8,769 bases of DNA, taken from positions 1-8,769 of the forward strand of contig CAJULZ010000109.1 in the NCBI GenBank assembly GCA_910587205.1. Reading direction: 5' to 3'. The notes beneath the pieces were generated by a model. The model was not told where the DNA came from. It did not search any database and worked only from the letters and a program-made list of their open reading frames with translations. Source of the stretch: an uncultured Oscillospiraceae bacterium. GTDB taxonomy: Bacteria > Bacillota > Clostridia > Oscillospirales > Oscillospiraceae. Positions 1-6,156 of the stretch are shown one piece after another. Every line of letters starts with the position of its first letter. Position 1 is the first letter of the stretch. Made by a program: the position numbers and the translations under genes.

Positions 1-15
1 TAAAATGGTTCGGAT

Positions 16-37
16 GACGCCATGGGGCGTCTTTTTT
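16..37 (+). terminator. Intrinsic terminator of an upstream gene outside the window
   Basis: A 6-bp GC-rich stem (GACGCC at 16-21, GGCGTC at 26-31) with a 4-base loop is followed directly by six T residues at 32-37. This is a standard rho-independent terminator for a + strand gene ending at or before the left edge. The inverted repeat reads the same on the minus strand but lacks a T run there, so it would serve minus-strand transcription poorly. Confidence 0.75.
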
Positions 38-63
38 CTTGCCTCCAAGCCCCCACATATATT

Positions 64-87
64 AAAAACCGTCTACTTTCTCAACGG
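64..87 (-). terminator. Weak candidate terminator for ymdB
   Basis: Read on the minus strand, CCGTT (87-83) pairs with GACGG (73-69), including one G-T pair, around a 9-base loop and is followed by five T residues (68-64). It lies about 60 bases after the ymdB stop codon, so it is the best available end for that transcript. The stem is only 5 bp and the call is tentative. Confidence 0.4.
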
Positions 88-149
88 CCCCACTGCGTTC
101 CGGGAAATCACGTCTTTATTTTTCAAGGAAAAGGAAGGGACGGCAAGAT

Positions 150-926
150 CTAATCTACGTCCACCCGCCGCACCTCCACGCACCGCTTGGCGTCTGCGTC
201 GATTTCAAAGAGCACCGCGCCCATCCGGCATGGCCCGGGGGCAGGCTGGAACCGCTGGGGCAGACCGCCAAGAAACCGGTTGATGGCCTGCTCCGGCTTG
301 ACGCCGATCACCGACTGGCTTGGCCCGGTGAGTCCCAGGTCGGTGACAAAGCCCAGCCCTTGGGGCAGCACCTGGCAGTCGGCGGTGGGGACGTGGGTGT
401 GGGTGCCCCACAGGGCCTGGACGCGCCCGTCCAGATACCATGCCATGGCCCCCTTCTCGCTGGTGGCCTCGGCGTGGAAATCCACCAGGGTCAGGTCGGC
501 GGTCCCGGCCTTCAGGAGCTCATCCATTTTGGTGAAGGGGTTGTCAAAATTGGGGTTCATCTCCACCCGGCCGATGAGGTCCACCACCCGGATGCGCAGC
601 CCCCGGGGGCCGTCGAATATCCCCCAGCCCCGGCCGGGGACTTGGTTGGTGTAGTTGGCAGGGCGGAGGAGGTAGGGGTGCTCGTCCATATAGTTTACGA
701 TCTGGCGTTTATCCCAGGTGTGATTCCCCATAGTTATCACATCCGCCCCGGCGGAGAAGATGGCGTCCGCCTGTGTGGGGAGCAGGCCGTCGCAGGCGGC
801 ATTTTCCCCGCACACCACTGTGAAGTGGGCCCCATGAAGGCGGCGCAAAGCGGGCAGATGGCGGCAGAGGAAGTCCAGACCGGCGTCTCCCACCACGTCG
901 CCCACAGCCAATACGCGAAGATTCAT
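150..926 (-). CDS. ymdB: YmdB-like metallophosphoesterase (TIGR00282 family)
   Basis: This 258-residue protein has the length and full motif set of the YmdB family: cytoplasmic, di-metal calcineurin-like phosphoesterases. The B. subtilis member is a 2',3'-cyclic nucleotide phosphodiesterase that affects biofilm formation and RNA turnover. Visible metal and catalytic residues are D10 (VGDVVG), E41-N42 (GENAA), N68-H69 (GNHTWD), H151 (DFHAEATSEK) and H176/H178 (GTHTHVPTAD). They fall within one or two residues of the known YmdB ligand positions, so activity is expected. The ATG start has GGAGGG seven bases upstream. It is the last of three minus-strand genes, after the helicase, and the common neighbour RNase Y is not present in the window. 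A terminator-like hairpin sits in its leader. The family assignment is firm. The physiological role in this organism is inferred. Confidence 0.93.
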   Translation of the reverse strand: MNLRVLAVGDVVGDAGLDFLCRHLPALRRLHGAHFTVVCGENAACDGLLPTQADAIFSAGADVITMGNHTWDKRQIVNYMDEHPYLLRPANYTNQVPGRGWGIFDGPRGLRIRVVDLIGRVEMNPNFDNPFTKMDELLKAGTADLTLVDFHAEATSEKGAMAWYLDGRVQALWGTHTHVPTADCQVLPQGLGFVTDLGLTGPSQSVIGVKPEQAINRFLGGLPQRFQPAPGPCRMGAVLFEIDADAKRCVEVRRVDVD

Positions 927-941
927 AAAATGTCCCTCCAG

Positions 942-972
942 ACAAAACGGGCGGACGGTCCGCCGTCCGCCC
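942..972 (-). promoter_or_regulatory. Terminator-like hairpin in the ymdB leader
   Basis: On the minus strand GGGCGGAC (972-965) pairs perfectly with GTCCGCCC (956-949) around an 8-base loop. GTTTTGTC follows, and then the GGAGGG ribosome binding site of ymdB. The loop itself (957-964) can also pair with either arm, giving alternative folds. It could end read-through from the helicase, or attenuate or expose the ymdB start. The T run is short, so the function is open. Confidence 0.5.
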
Positions 973-1025
973 CCTATAAGGGAGAGATATGCCCTCCCGG
1001 TCTTAGAGCCTGTTTAACATCTCTC

Positions 1026-1060
1026 AAAACGCCATTTGGCGGGCCATATTGAGAATATGG
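1026..1060 (-). terminator. Double hairpin after the helicase gene
   Basis: Directly after the helicase stop on the minus strand there are two stems. CCATATT (1060-1054) pairs with AATATGG (1050-1044) around a 3-base loop. CGCC (1041-1038) pairs with GGCG (1033-1030) around AAAT and is followed by TTTT (1029-1026). The second unit has terminator form, although its stem is short. Together they probably mark the 3' end of the helicase transcript. The segment also resembles a possible mobile-element remnant. Confidence 0.45.
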
Positions 1061-1063
1061 AAC

Positions 1064-2245
1064 TCATGCCTCTTCCACCGGAAGCAGGCAGCCGTCCTTA
1101 TCGTACTTCAAAAGCTGGAGCTCCGCCCGGGTGTTCCGGGCGATATCCCGCATTTTGACCGATTCCGTCACCGACGCCATCAGCGTGTACGCCACCCCGT
1201 GCTTCCTGGCCCGGCCGGTGCGGCCGATGCGGTGGATGTAATATTCCTGCTCATCGGGTACATCGTAGTTGAACACGGCGTCCACGTCGTCGATGTCCAG
1301 CCCCCGGGCGGCCACATCGGTGGCGACCAGCACCTGGAGCTTGCCGTCCTTAAACCGCTGGAGGGTGCGCTCCCGCTCCCGCTGGGGGATGTCTCCGTGG
1401 ATGGCCTCGCAGGGGAAGCCCCGCATTTTCAGCAGTCCGGCCAGCCGGTCGGTCATGTTTTTCGTATTACAAAAGGCGATGGCGCGTTCATAGCCGCCGT
1501 GGGTGAGCAGGGCGGCCATAGTGTCCAGCTTCTGCTCCCGGCCCATCAGCTCGATGGCGTACTGCTGGATGTCCGGCCGGTTTTCCTCCACCGGGCGGAC
1601 GGTGATCTCCGCCGGGTCGCGCTGGTACACCCAGGAAATGTCCATAACCTCCCGTGATATTGTGGCGGAAAACAACCCAAGGTTGCGGCGGTGGGGCATT
1701 CGATCCAGGATACGGGTGACGTCCTGGATGAAGCCCATGTCCAGCATACGGTCCGCCTCGTCCAGCACCACGGTCTGCACCTTGTCCAGCTTCACCGTGC
1801 GCCGCTTCATATGGTCCATGAGCCGCCCCGGGGTGGCCACCACGATCTGCGGTTTGTTTTTGAGCTGGGTGAGCTGCTTCTCAATGGGCTGGCCGCCGTA
1901 GAGACACACGGTGCGCACCCCCTCTCGGAACGCGCACAGATCCCGCAGCTCGTCCCGGATCTGGATTGCCAGCTCCCGGGTGGGGGCCAGGATCAGGGCT
2001 TGGACGTCGTTGGAATCCGGATCGATGTGCTCCACCATGGGGATGCCGAAAGCGAAGGTCTTGCCGGTCCCGGTGGGGGCCTTGGCCACCACGTCCTTCC
2101 ACTCCATGAAGTAGGGGATGGCTCCGCCCTGGATGGGGGTGGCCTGGGTGAAGCCCTTCTTATCCAGGGCCTTCATGGTGGCGTCGGACAGAGCCATATC
2201 CTTGTAATAGTATATCTCTTGTACTTGGGTGCCGTTGATTTCCAT
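1064..2245 (-). CDS. DEAD-box ATP-dependent RNA helicase
   Basis: This 393-residue superfamily 2 RNA helicase unwinds RNA duplexes using ATP and probably acts in ribosome assembly, mRNA decay or cold adaptation. All core motifs are present in order: Q motif (FTQATPIQ, 32-39), Walker A (APTGTGKT, 56-63), Ia (PTRELA, 88-93), Ib (TPGR, 138-141), II (DEAD, 162-165), III (SAT, 193-195), IV (IAFCNT, 256-261), V (ATDVAARGLDI, 308-318) and VI (HRIGRTGR, 338-345). The protein ends about 48 residues after motif VI, so it lacks the long basic or RNA-binding tail that gives CshA/DeaD or DbpA relatives substrate specificity. It is therefore a minimal RhlE/CshA-like core, and I give no symbol. The ATG at 2245 follows GAGAGGAAC at good spacing. 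A separate promoter and leader hairpin lie between it and the upstream Rrf2 gene. Confidence 0.95.
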   Translation of the reverse strand: MEINGTQVQEIYYYKDMALSDATMKALDKKGFTQATPIQGGAIPYFMEWKDVVAKAPTGTGKTFAFGIPMVEHIDPDSNDVQALILAPTRELAIQIRDELRDLCAFREGVRTVCLYGGQPIEKQLTQLKNKPQIVVATPGRLMDHMKRRTVKLDKVQTVVLDEADRMLDMGFIQDVTRILDRMPHRRNLGLFSATISREVMDISWVYQRDPAEITVRPVEENRPDIQQYAIELMGREQKLDTMAALLTHGGYERAIAFCNTKNMTDRLAGLLKMRGFPCEAIHGDIPQRERERTLQRFKDGKLQVLVATDVAARGLDIDDVDAVFNYDVPDEQEYYIHRIGRTGRARKHGVAYTLMASVTESVKMRDIARNTRAELQLLKYDKDGCLLPVEEA

Positions 2246-2280
2246 AGAACTGTTCCTCTCGCGTCAAAGGTTTTATCGAG

Positions 2281-2302
2281 TTTCCCGCCTGACGGCAGGA
2301 AA
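2281..2302 (-). promoter_or_regulatory. Hairpin in the 5' leader of the helicase mRNA
   Basis: In minus-strand RNA, UUUCCUGCC (2302-2294) pairs with GGCGGGAAA (2289-2281) around the loop GUCA, giving 9 bp with one U-G pair. On the + strand the same position is a C-A mismatch, so the fold favours the helicase mRNA. It ends about 35 bases before the start codon, is not followed by a T run, and therefore does not look like a terminator. A stabilising or temperature-sensitive leader structure is possible. Confidence 0.45.
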
Positions 2303-2322
2303 AAATGACTACGTTAAAAAAT

Positions 2323-2351
2323 ATTTTACCACAGTTTTACCCCAGGCGCAA
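2323..2351 (-). promoter_or_regulatory. Candidate sigma-A promoter of the helicase gene
   Basis: On the minus strand a -35 TTGCGC (2351-2346) is followed after 17 bases by a -10 TAAAAT (2328-2323). TG one base before the -10 makes it an extended -10 promoter. Predicted transcription start is near 2316, giving a leader of about 70 bases. The -35 hexamer forms the loop of a GC-rich 6-bp hairpin (2357-2340) just after the Rrf2 stop codon, so promoter and possible 3'-end structure overlap. Confidence 0.55.
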
Positions 2352-2360
2352 CCGGGGAAA

Positions 2361-2786
2361 TCACGTCCCGCCCCGGATGGTCCGCTGCCGGGCCAGCAGG
2401 TCGGCCAGGGTGGTGCCGTCCACCACGGCGGACACCGCCCGGTGGATGTCCTGCCACAGCTCCACGGTAACGCAGTCGCAGCAGCGCTCGCAGAAGTTCT
2501 GGTCGGTGGCGCACTCCACCGGGGCAAGATCCCCCTCCAGGGGGCGGAGGATGTCCCCCACGGAATATTCCTCCGGCCTCCGGGTGAGCAGGTAGCCCCC
2601 GCCCGCTCCCCGTACCGAGCGCAGCAGCCCCGCCCGGGCCAGGGGAGTGACAATCTGCTCCAAATACTTTTCGCTGAGCTGCTGGCGCTGAGCGGCGTCC
2701 CGCAGGGATACCGGGCCGCTGGAACCGTATTGGGCGATGTCCACCATCAGGCGCAGGGCGTAGCGGCCCTTTGTGGAAATTTTCAT
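2361..2786 (-). CDS. Rrf2 family transcriptional regulator (IscR-like, probable Fe-S sensor)
   Basis: This 141-residue cytoplasmic DNA-binding protein has the Rrf2 layout. MKISTKGRYALRLMVDIA at the N-terminus is followed by a winged helix-turn-helix (about 27-69) with the recognition segment LSEKYLEQI (37-45) and a wing containing RGAGGGY (59-65). A cysteine cluster follows at C92, C99, C102, C103 and C105. IscR binds a [2Fe-2S] cluster through three cysteines in the same place (92, 98, 104), so cluster or redox sensing is likely, although the spacing differs. In many Clostridia such genes precede iscS and iscU. Here the next gene is a helicase, so the regulon is not shown by context. The ATG has GGGAGGAG eight bases upstream. 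It is divergent from mutY, and a palindrome at its own promoter suggests autoregulation. Confidence 0.9.
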   Translation of the reverse strand: MKISTKGRYALRLMVDIAQYGSSGPVSLRDAAQRQQLSEKYLEQIVTPLARAGLLRSVRGAGGGYLLTRRPEEYSVGDILRPLEGDLAPVECATDQNFCERCCDCVTVELWQDIHRAVSAVVDGTTLADLLARQRTIRGGT

Positions 2787-2862
2787 GCCGGGCTCCTCCC
2801 TCGGATGTTCTGACGTGGTTGCGCGCAGTCGCGCTTCACGCGCCTGCGGCGGTTTAGCGCTT

Positions 2863-2897
2863 TACTTTAAAGTACCATAAAATTAGTAGGAATTCAA
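2863..2897 (-). promoter_or_regulatory. Candidate Rrf2 gene promoter with palindromic operator
   Basis: On the minus strand a -35 TTGAAT (2897-2892) lies 17 bases from an extended -10, TGG followed by TACTTT (2874-2869). This -10 is the first half of a perfect 12-bp palindrome, TACTTTAAAGTA (2863-2874), which spans the -10 to about the predicted start near 2862. A repressor bound there would block the promoter, and the adjacent Rrf2 protein is the obvious candidate. The -10 matches consensus at only three of six positions, but at the key ones. The 5' leader is about 75 bases and GC rich. Confidence 0.5.
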
Positions 2898-2938
2898 GTG
2901 GGGAAATCTGCCCGCAGGGGAATAAGGGGAAGGAGCGG

Positions 2939-2967
2939 TTGAAACGGGGGCGGAAATGTGGTACACT
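2939..2967 (+). promoter_or_regulatory. Candidate sigma-A promoter of mutY-tdk
   Basis: The -35 TTGAAA (2939-2944) and the extended -10 TGG-TACACT (2959-2967) are separated by exactly 17 bases. Transcription should start near 2974. This places the upstream in-frame ATG at 2956 inside the promoter and supports the GTG at 2998 as the mutY start. The -35 lies about 40 bases from the divergent Rrf2 gene's -35. Confidence 0.7.
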
Positions 2968-2997
2968 CCATTCAAACCCATGGAAGGAGGCGCGGGC

Positions 2998-4044
2998 GTG
3001 GACGCGATGGACAAGCTGCCCATCCCCCTGCTGGAGTGGTTCCGGGACAATGCCCGCCGCCTGCCTTGGCGGGACGACCCAACCCCGTACCATATCTGGC
3101 TGTCGGAGGTCATGCTCCAGCAGACCAGGGTGGCGGCGGTGCTGGAGTACTACAGGCGGTTTTTGGAGGAGGCCCCGGACGTGGAGGCGTTGGCGGCGCT
3201 TCCGGAGGAGCGCCTGATGAAGCTGTGGCAGGGCCTGGGGTATTACTCCCGCGCCCGGAATCTGCAAAAAGCGGCAAGGGTCATCATGGATGAGCACGGC
3301 GGCGTGTTCCCCCGGGGTTACGCCGCGGTGCGGGCGCTGCCGGGGGTGGGGGATTACACCGCCGGGGCCATCTGCTCTATTGCATTTGGGCAGGCGACGC
3401 CCGCCGTGGATGGCAATGTGCTGCGGGTATATGCCCGCCTCATGGGGGACAACGGGGACATTTCCACCCCGCAGATGAAGAAAAAGGCGGACCAGGCGGT
3501 GGGGCGGGTGATCCCGGCGGAGGCCCCGGGGGCGTTCAACCAGGCGCTGATGGAGCTGGGGGCCACGGTGTGCCTGCCAAACGGCGCGCCGTTGTGCCGG
3601 CGCTGTCCGGCCAAGGGGTTCTGCGCGGCGCTGGCCCAGGACAGGGTGGACAAGCTGCCGGTGAGGGCGGCGAAAAAGCCCCGCCGGGTGGAGGAGCGCA
3701 CGGTGTGGCTCATTTTTTACGGCGGCCGGGTGGCCCTGCGCCGCCGCGCTGAGCGGGGGCTGCTGGCAGGGCTGTGGGAGTTTCCAAATGAGCTGGGGGA
3801 CGGTCCCATCCCGGAGGAGTGGGGGATCGGAGCCGTACCAGGGGAGTATGCGGGGCGGGCCAAGCACATTTTTACCCATGTCGAGTGGCATATGTCCCTG
3901 CGGACGGCGAAAGCGGTGTCGGACGCCCTGCCGCCCGGCTGGATATGGGCGGACAGGGCCGGACTGGAGGAGACCTACGCTGTGCCGGGGGCTTTCGACG
4001 GGGCGCTTCGGCTGGCAAAAGAGAAAATGGGAGAGATGGGATAA
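2998..4044 (+). CDS. mutY: A/G-specific adenine DNA glycosylase MutY
   Basis: MutY removes adenine mispaired with 8-oxoguanine, preventing G:C to T:A mutations. The GTG at 2998 is chosen because GGAAGGAGG ends seven bases upstream. With this start (348 residues) the catalytic pair falls at E37 (WLSEVMLQQT) and D138 (PAVDGNV), the same numbers as in E. coli. The helix-hairpin-helix is ALPGVGDYTAGA (113-124). The [4Fe-4S] ligands are C192, C200, C203 and C209. The first gap is seven residues instead of the usual six, while the rest (x2, x5) is canonical. A NUDIX-like 8-oxoG recognition domain (about 230-345) includes GLLAGLWEFPNE and HIFTHVEWHM. It is the first gene of an operon with thymidine kinase, one base apart. 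An in-frame ATG at 2956 would give 362 residues but lies within the promoter. Confidence 0.95.
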   Translation: MDAMDKLPIPLLEWFRDNARRLPWRDDPTPYHIWLSEVMLQQTRVAAVLEYYRRFLEEAPDVEALAALPEERLMKLWQGLGYYSRARNLQKAARVIMDEHGGVFPRGYAAVRALPGVGDYTAGAICSIAFGQATPAVDGNVLRVYARLMGDNGDISTPQMKKKADQAVGRVIPAEAPGAFNQALMELGATVCLPNGAPLCRRCPAKGFCAALAQDRVDKLPVRAAKKPRRVEERTVWLIFYGGRVALRRRAERGLLAGLWEFPNELGDGPIPEEWGIGAVPGEYAGRAKHIFTHVEWHMSLRTAKAVSDALPPGWIWADRAGLEETYAVPGAFDGALRLAKEKMGEMG

Positions 4045-4045
4045 C

Positions 4046-4633
4046 ATGGCAAAATTGTATTTCCGCTACGGCGTGATGGGGTCCAGCAAATCCGCCAACG
4101 CGCTGATGGTACGATACAACTACGAGGAACGGGGACAGAAGGCGCTGATGGTGAAGCCCGTCATCGACCAGCGGGAGGGGGAGTCTATTGTCAATTCCCG
4201 CATTGGGCTGCTCTACCCCTGCGTATGGTTTGAGGATCTGGAAAGGATGCCTCCGGGGGAGATCCAGGCGTACCAGTGCGTCATCGTGGATGAGTCCCAG
4301 TTCCTCACCCGCCCCCAAGTGGACTATCTCACGCGGATTGTGGACGATATGAATGTGCCGGTGATCTGCTACGGCCTGCGGGCGGACTTCAGCGGGCGGC
4401 TGTTTCCCGGGTCGGAAGCGCTGCTGGCCTGGGCGGATATCATTGAGGAGGTCAAAACCATCTGCTGGTGCGGCAAGAAGGCCATTTGCAACGCCCGGTT
4501 TGACAAGGACGGCGTGGTGCTTAAGGAAGGGGAGCAGGTGGTTTTAGGGGCCAACGACTGCTACATCGGCCTGTGCCGGAAGCACTGGAAGGACGGGAAC
4601 CTTGGGCCGGGGAGAAGTGCGGAGCCGTTGTGA
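4046..4633 (+). CDS. tdk: Thymidine kinase (type II, TK1-like)
   Basis: This cytosolic enzyme phosphorylates thymidine to dTMP with ATP in the pyrimidine salvage pathway. At 195 residues it has normal bacterial length. The P-loop is GVMGSSKS (9-16). K15 and S16 are kept, but the glycine before the lysine (SGKS in most relatives) is serine 14. The VDESQF segment (81-86) supplies the catalytic glutamate E83. The structural zinc site is C140, C142 (CWCGKKA) and C177, H180 (CRKH). The LFPGSE segment (119-124) precedes the zinc domain. The ATG lies one base after the mutY stop, with GGGAGA upstream inside mutY, so translation is probably coupled. An intrinsic terminator overlaps the stop codon. 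Family assignment is secure. The effect of the P-loop serine is unknown and it may be a lineage variant. Confidence 0.93.
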   Translation: MAKLYFRYGVMGSSKSANALMVRYNYEERGQKALMVKPVIDQREGESIVNSRIGLLYPCVWFEDLERMPPGEIQAYQCVIVDESQFLTRPQVDYLTRIVDDMNVPVICYGLRADFSGRLFPGSEALLAWADIIEEVKTICWCGKKAICNARFDKDGVVLKEGEQVVLGANDCYIGLCRKHWKDGNLGPGRSAEPL

Positions 4634-4654
4634 GCAGCGGGCTTGCTCCTTTTT
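4632..4654 (+). terminator. Terminator of the mutY-tdk operon
   Basis: GAGCA (4632-4636) pairs with TGCTC (4644-4648), extended by one G-T pair, around a short loop. A C and five T residues (4650-4654) follow. The stem begins inside the tdk stop codon, a compact arrangement that ends the operon. Confidence 0.65.
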
Positions 4655-4661
4655 AATATGG

Positions 4662-4689
4662 TTGCTTTTTACAAAATATCTGCTATACT
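4662..4689 (+). promoter_or_regulatory. Candidate promoter of the CNNM-domain gene
   Basis: An extended -10, TGC-TATACT (4681-4689), lies 16 bases after a weak -35, TTGCTT (4662-4667). Predicted transcription start is near 4696, leaving a leader of about 70 bases. The extended -10 probably compensates for the poor -35. The location right after the tdk terminator fits a monocistronic downstream gene. Confidence 0.6.
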
Positions 4690-4767
4690 GTAACTTAATA
4701 AGGTCTGCGCCGCATACAATGGAACGGCAAATCCAACGGACCATATGTCCATAGGAGGTTATCCATC

Positions 4768-6111
4768 TTGTCCGACGACCCGTTATTACCGAAACTACTC
4801 ATACTGGCCGTCCTCATCCTGATCAACGCCTTTTTTGCCGCCTCGGAGATCGCCGTCATCTCCCTGTCCGAGGCAAAGCTGAAAAAACAGGCCGAGGAGG
4901 GGGATAAAAAAGCCGCGAAACTGCTCAGACTGACCCAGGCCCCGGACCGGTTCCTTTCCGCCATCCAGATCGCCATTACCCTGGCAGGCTTCCTGTCCTC
5001 CGCCTTTGCCGCCGACAGCTTTTCCGATCCGCTGGTGGACTGGCTGGTGGAGGATGTGGGCGTCACCGCCGTCACCCCCGCCGCACTGAATAACCTCATG
5101 GTGGTGCTTATCACCATTGTGCTGTCCTATTTCAGCCTGGTGCTGGGCGAGCTGGTGCCCAAGCGCATCGCCATGAAAAAAACCGAGGGGGTGGCCCGGT
5201 TTACCGTGGGGGCGGTGTCCGCCGTGGCGGGCCTGTTCCGGCCGGTGATCTGGCTGCTGTCCAAATCCACCAACGGCGTCCTGCGCCTGCTGCACATCGA
5301 CCCCAAGGCCGATGCCGAGGACGTAAGCGAGGACGAGATCCTCATGATGGTGGATCTGGGGGAGGAGCGGGGCGCCATCGAGGCGTCGGAAAAAGAGCTT
5401 ATTGAAAACATCTTTGAGTTCAACAACACCACGGCCGAGGACGTGATGATCCACCGCACCGACATGGTGATGGTACGGGCGGAGGACGGCCCCGACGACG
5501 TGCTGAAGACCATTCTGGAATCCGGCCGCTCCCGCTTCCCTGTATACGACGGGGACGCCGACCATATCGTAGGCATACTCAATACCAGGGATTTCCTGGT
5601 CAACGCCCAGGAGGACGCCCCCAGCCCCCTGACCGAGCTGCTGCGTCCGGCCTATTTTGTTCCTGAGTCCGTGCGCACGGACGTGCTGTTCCGGGATATG
5701 CAGGGCAAAAAGGTACATATGGCTATCGTGGTGGACGAGTACGGCGGCACCTCGGGCCTGGTCACGATGGAGGATCTGCTGGAGGAGATCGTAGGTAATA
5801 TCTATGACGAGTTCGATCCCCTGGAGGAAAAGGATATCGAGCAGGTGGAGCCGGGGGTGTGGAAGGCGTCCGGTTCCTGCGAGCTGGAAACCTTGGCTGA
5901 GGCGCTGGAAATGGAATTCCCCGAGGAGGAGTCCGACACCCTGGGCGGGCTGGTATTCGCCCAGCTCTCCGTCATCCCCGAGGATGGTTCCCAGCTGGAG
6001 GTGGACGCCTGCGGGCTGCACATCAAGGTGCTCAACTTTACCGACAGGCGTGTGGAATGGGCCCTGGTGTCCAAAGTAGAGCCCAGCCCCGAGACGGAAA
6101 ACCAGGATTGA
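4768..6111 (+). CDS. CNNM/CBS/CorC-domain membrane protein (hemolysin C/CorC family)
   Basis: This 447-residue integral membrane protein has the three-part layout of bacterial CNNM (CorB/YfjD/TlyC-like) proteins, which take part in Mg2+ or other divalent cation transport. An N-terminal DUF21/CNNM domain (about 5-180) has hydrophobic segments near 8-31, 64-82, 108-128 and 146-165, with the family motifs INAFFAASEIA (19-29) and LGELVPKR (126-133). A CBS pair (about 222-345) ends in VVDEYGGTSGLVTMEDLLEEIVG (321-343) and binds adenine nucleotides in relatives. The C-terminal CorC_HlyC domain (about 360-438) includes DTLGGLV (390-396). The start is TTG, with AGGAGG nine bases upstream (4753-4758) and no better in-frame alternative. 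Its own promoter and terminator isolate it from both neighbours. The old 'hemolysin' label is historical, and ion transport is the better guess. Confidence 0.92.
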   Translation: MSDDPLLPKLLILAVLILINAFFAASEIAVISLSEAKLKKQAEEGDKKAAKLLRLTQAPDRFLSAIQIAITLAGFLSSAFAADSFSDPLVDWLVEDVGVTAVTPAALNNLMVVLITIVLSYFSLVLGELVPKRIAMKKTEGVARFTVGAVSAVAGLFRPVIWLLSKSTNGVLRLLHIDPKADAEDVSEDEILMMVDLGEERGAIEASEKELIENIFEFNNTTAEDVMIHRTDMVMVRAEDGPDDVLKTILESGRSRFPVYDGDADHIVGILNTRDFLVNAQEDAPSPLTELLRPAYFVPESVRTDVLFRDMQGKKVHMAIVVDEYGGTSGLVTMEDLLEEIVGNIYDEFDPLEEKDIEQVEPGVWKASGSCELETLAEALEMEFPEEESDTLGGLVFAQLSVIPEDGSQLEVDACGLHIKVLNFTDRRVEWALVSKVEPSPETENQD

Positions 6112-6113
6112 GG

Positions 6114-6145
6114 GCAGGCCCGGGGAATCCCGGGCCTGCTTTTTT
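6114..6145 (+). terminator. Strong intrinsic terminator after the CNNM gene
   Basis: A perfect 11-bp GC-rich stem (6114-6124 with 6129-6139) and a 4-base loop are followed by six T residues (6140-6145). It begins three bases after the stop codon. This is the clearest terminator in the window and separates the CNNM gene from the serine dehydratase operon. Confidence 0.92.
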
Positions 6146-6156
6146 GTCACAACTCC

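Noticed and set aside
360..1052. Plus-strand open frame (230 codons) opposite ymdB
   Set aside because: It is antisense to a gene with a full set of metal ligands and has shadow-type composition.
1691..2308. Plus-strand open frame (205 codons) opposite the helicase
   Set aside because: It is antisense to the helicase motifs; its His/Gly/Leu-rich translation has no domain.
2821..2850. GCGCG/CGCGC repeats upstream of the Rrf2 gene as a structured RNA
   Set aside because: Short stems such as 2821-2825 with 2830-2834 are expected in GC-rich leaders. No T run or larger architecture was found.
2854..4047. Minus-strand open frame (397 codons) opposite mutY
   Set aside because: It has no recognisable domain, runs through both divergent promoters, and mutY on the other strand has all catalytic residues.
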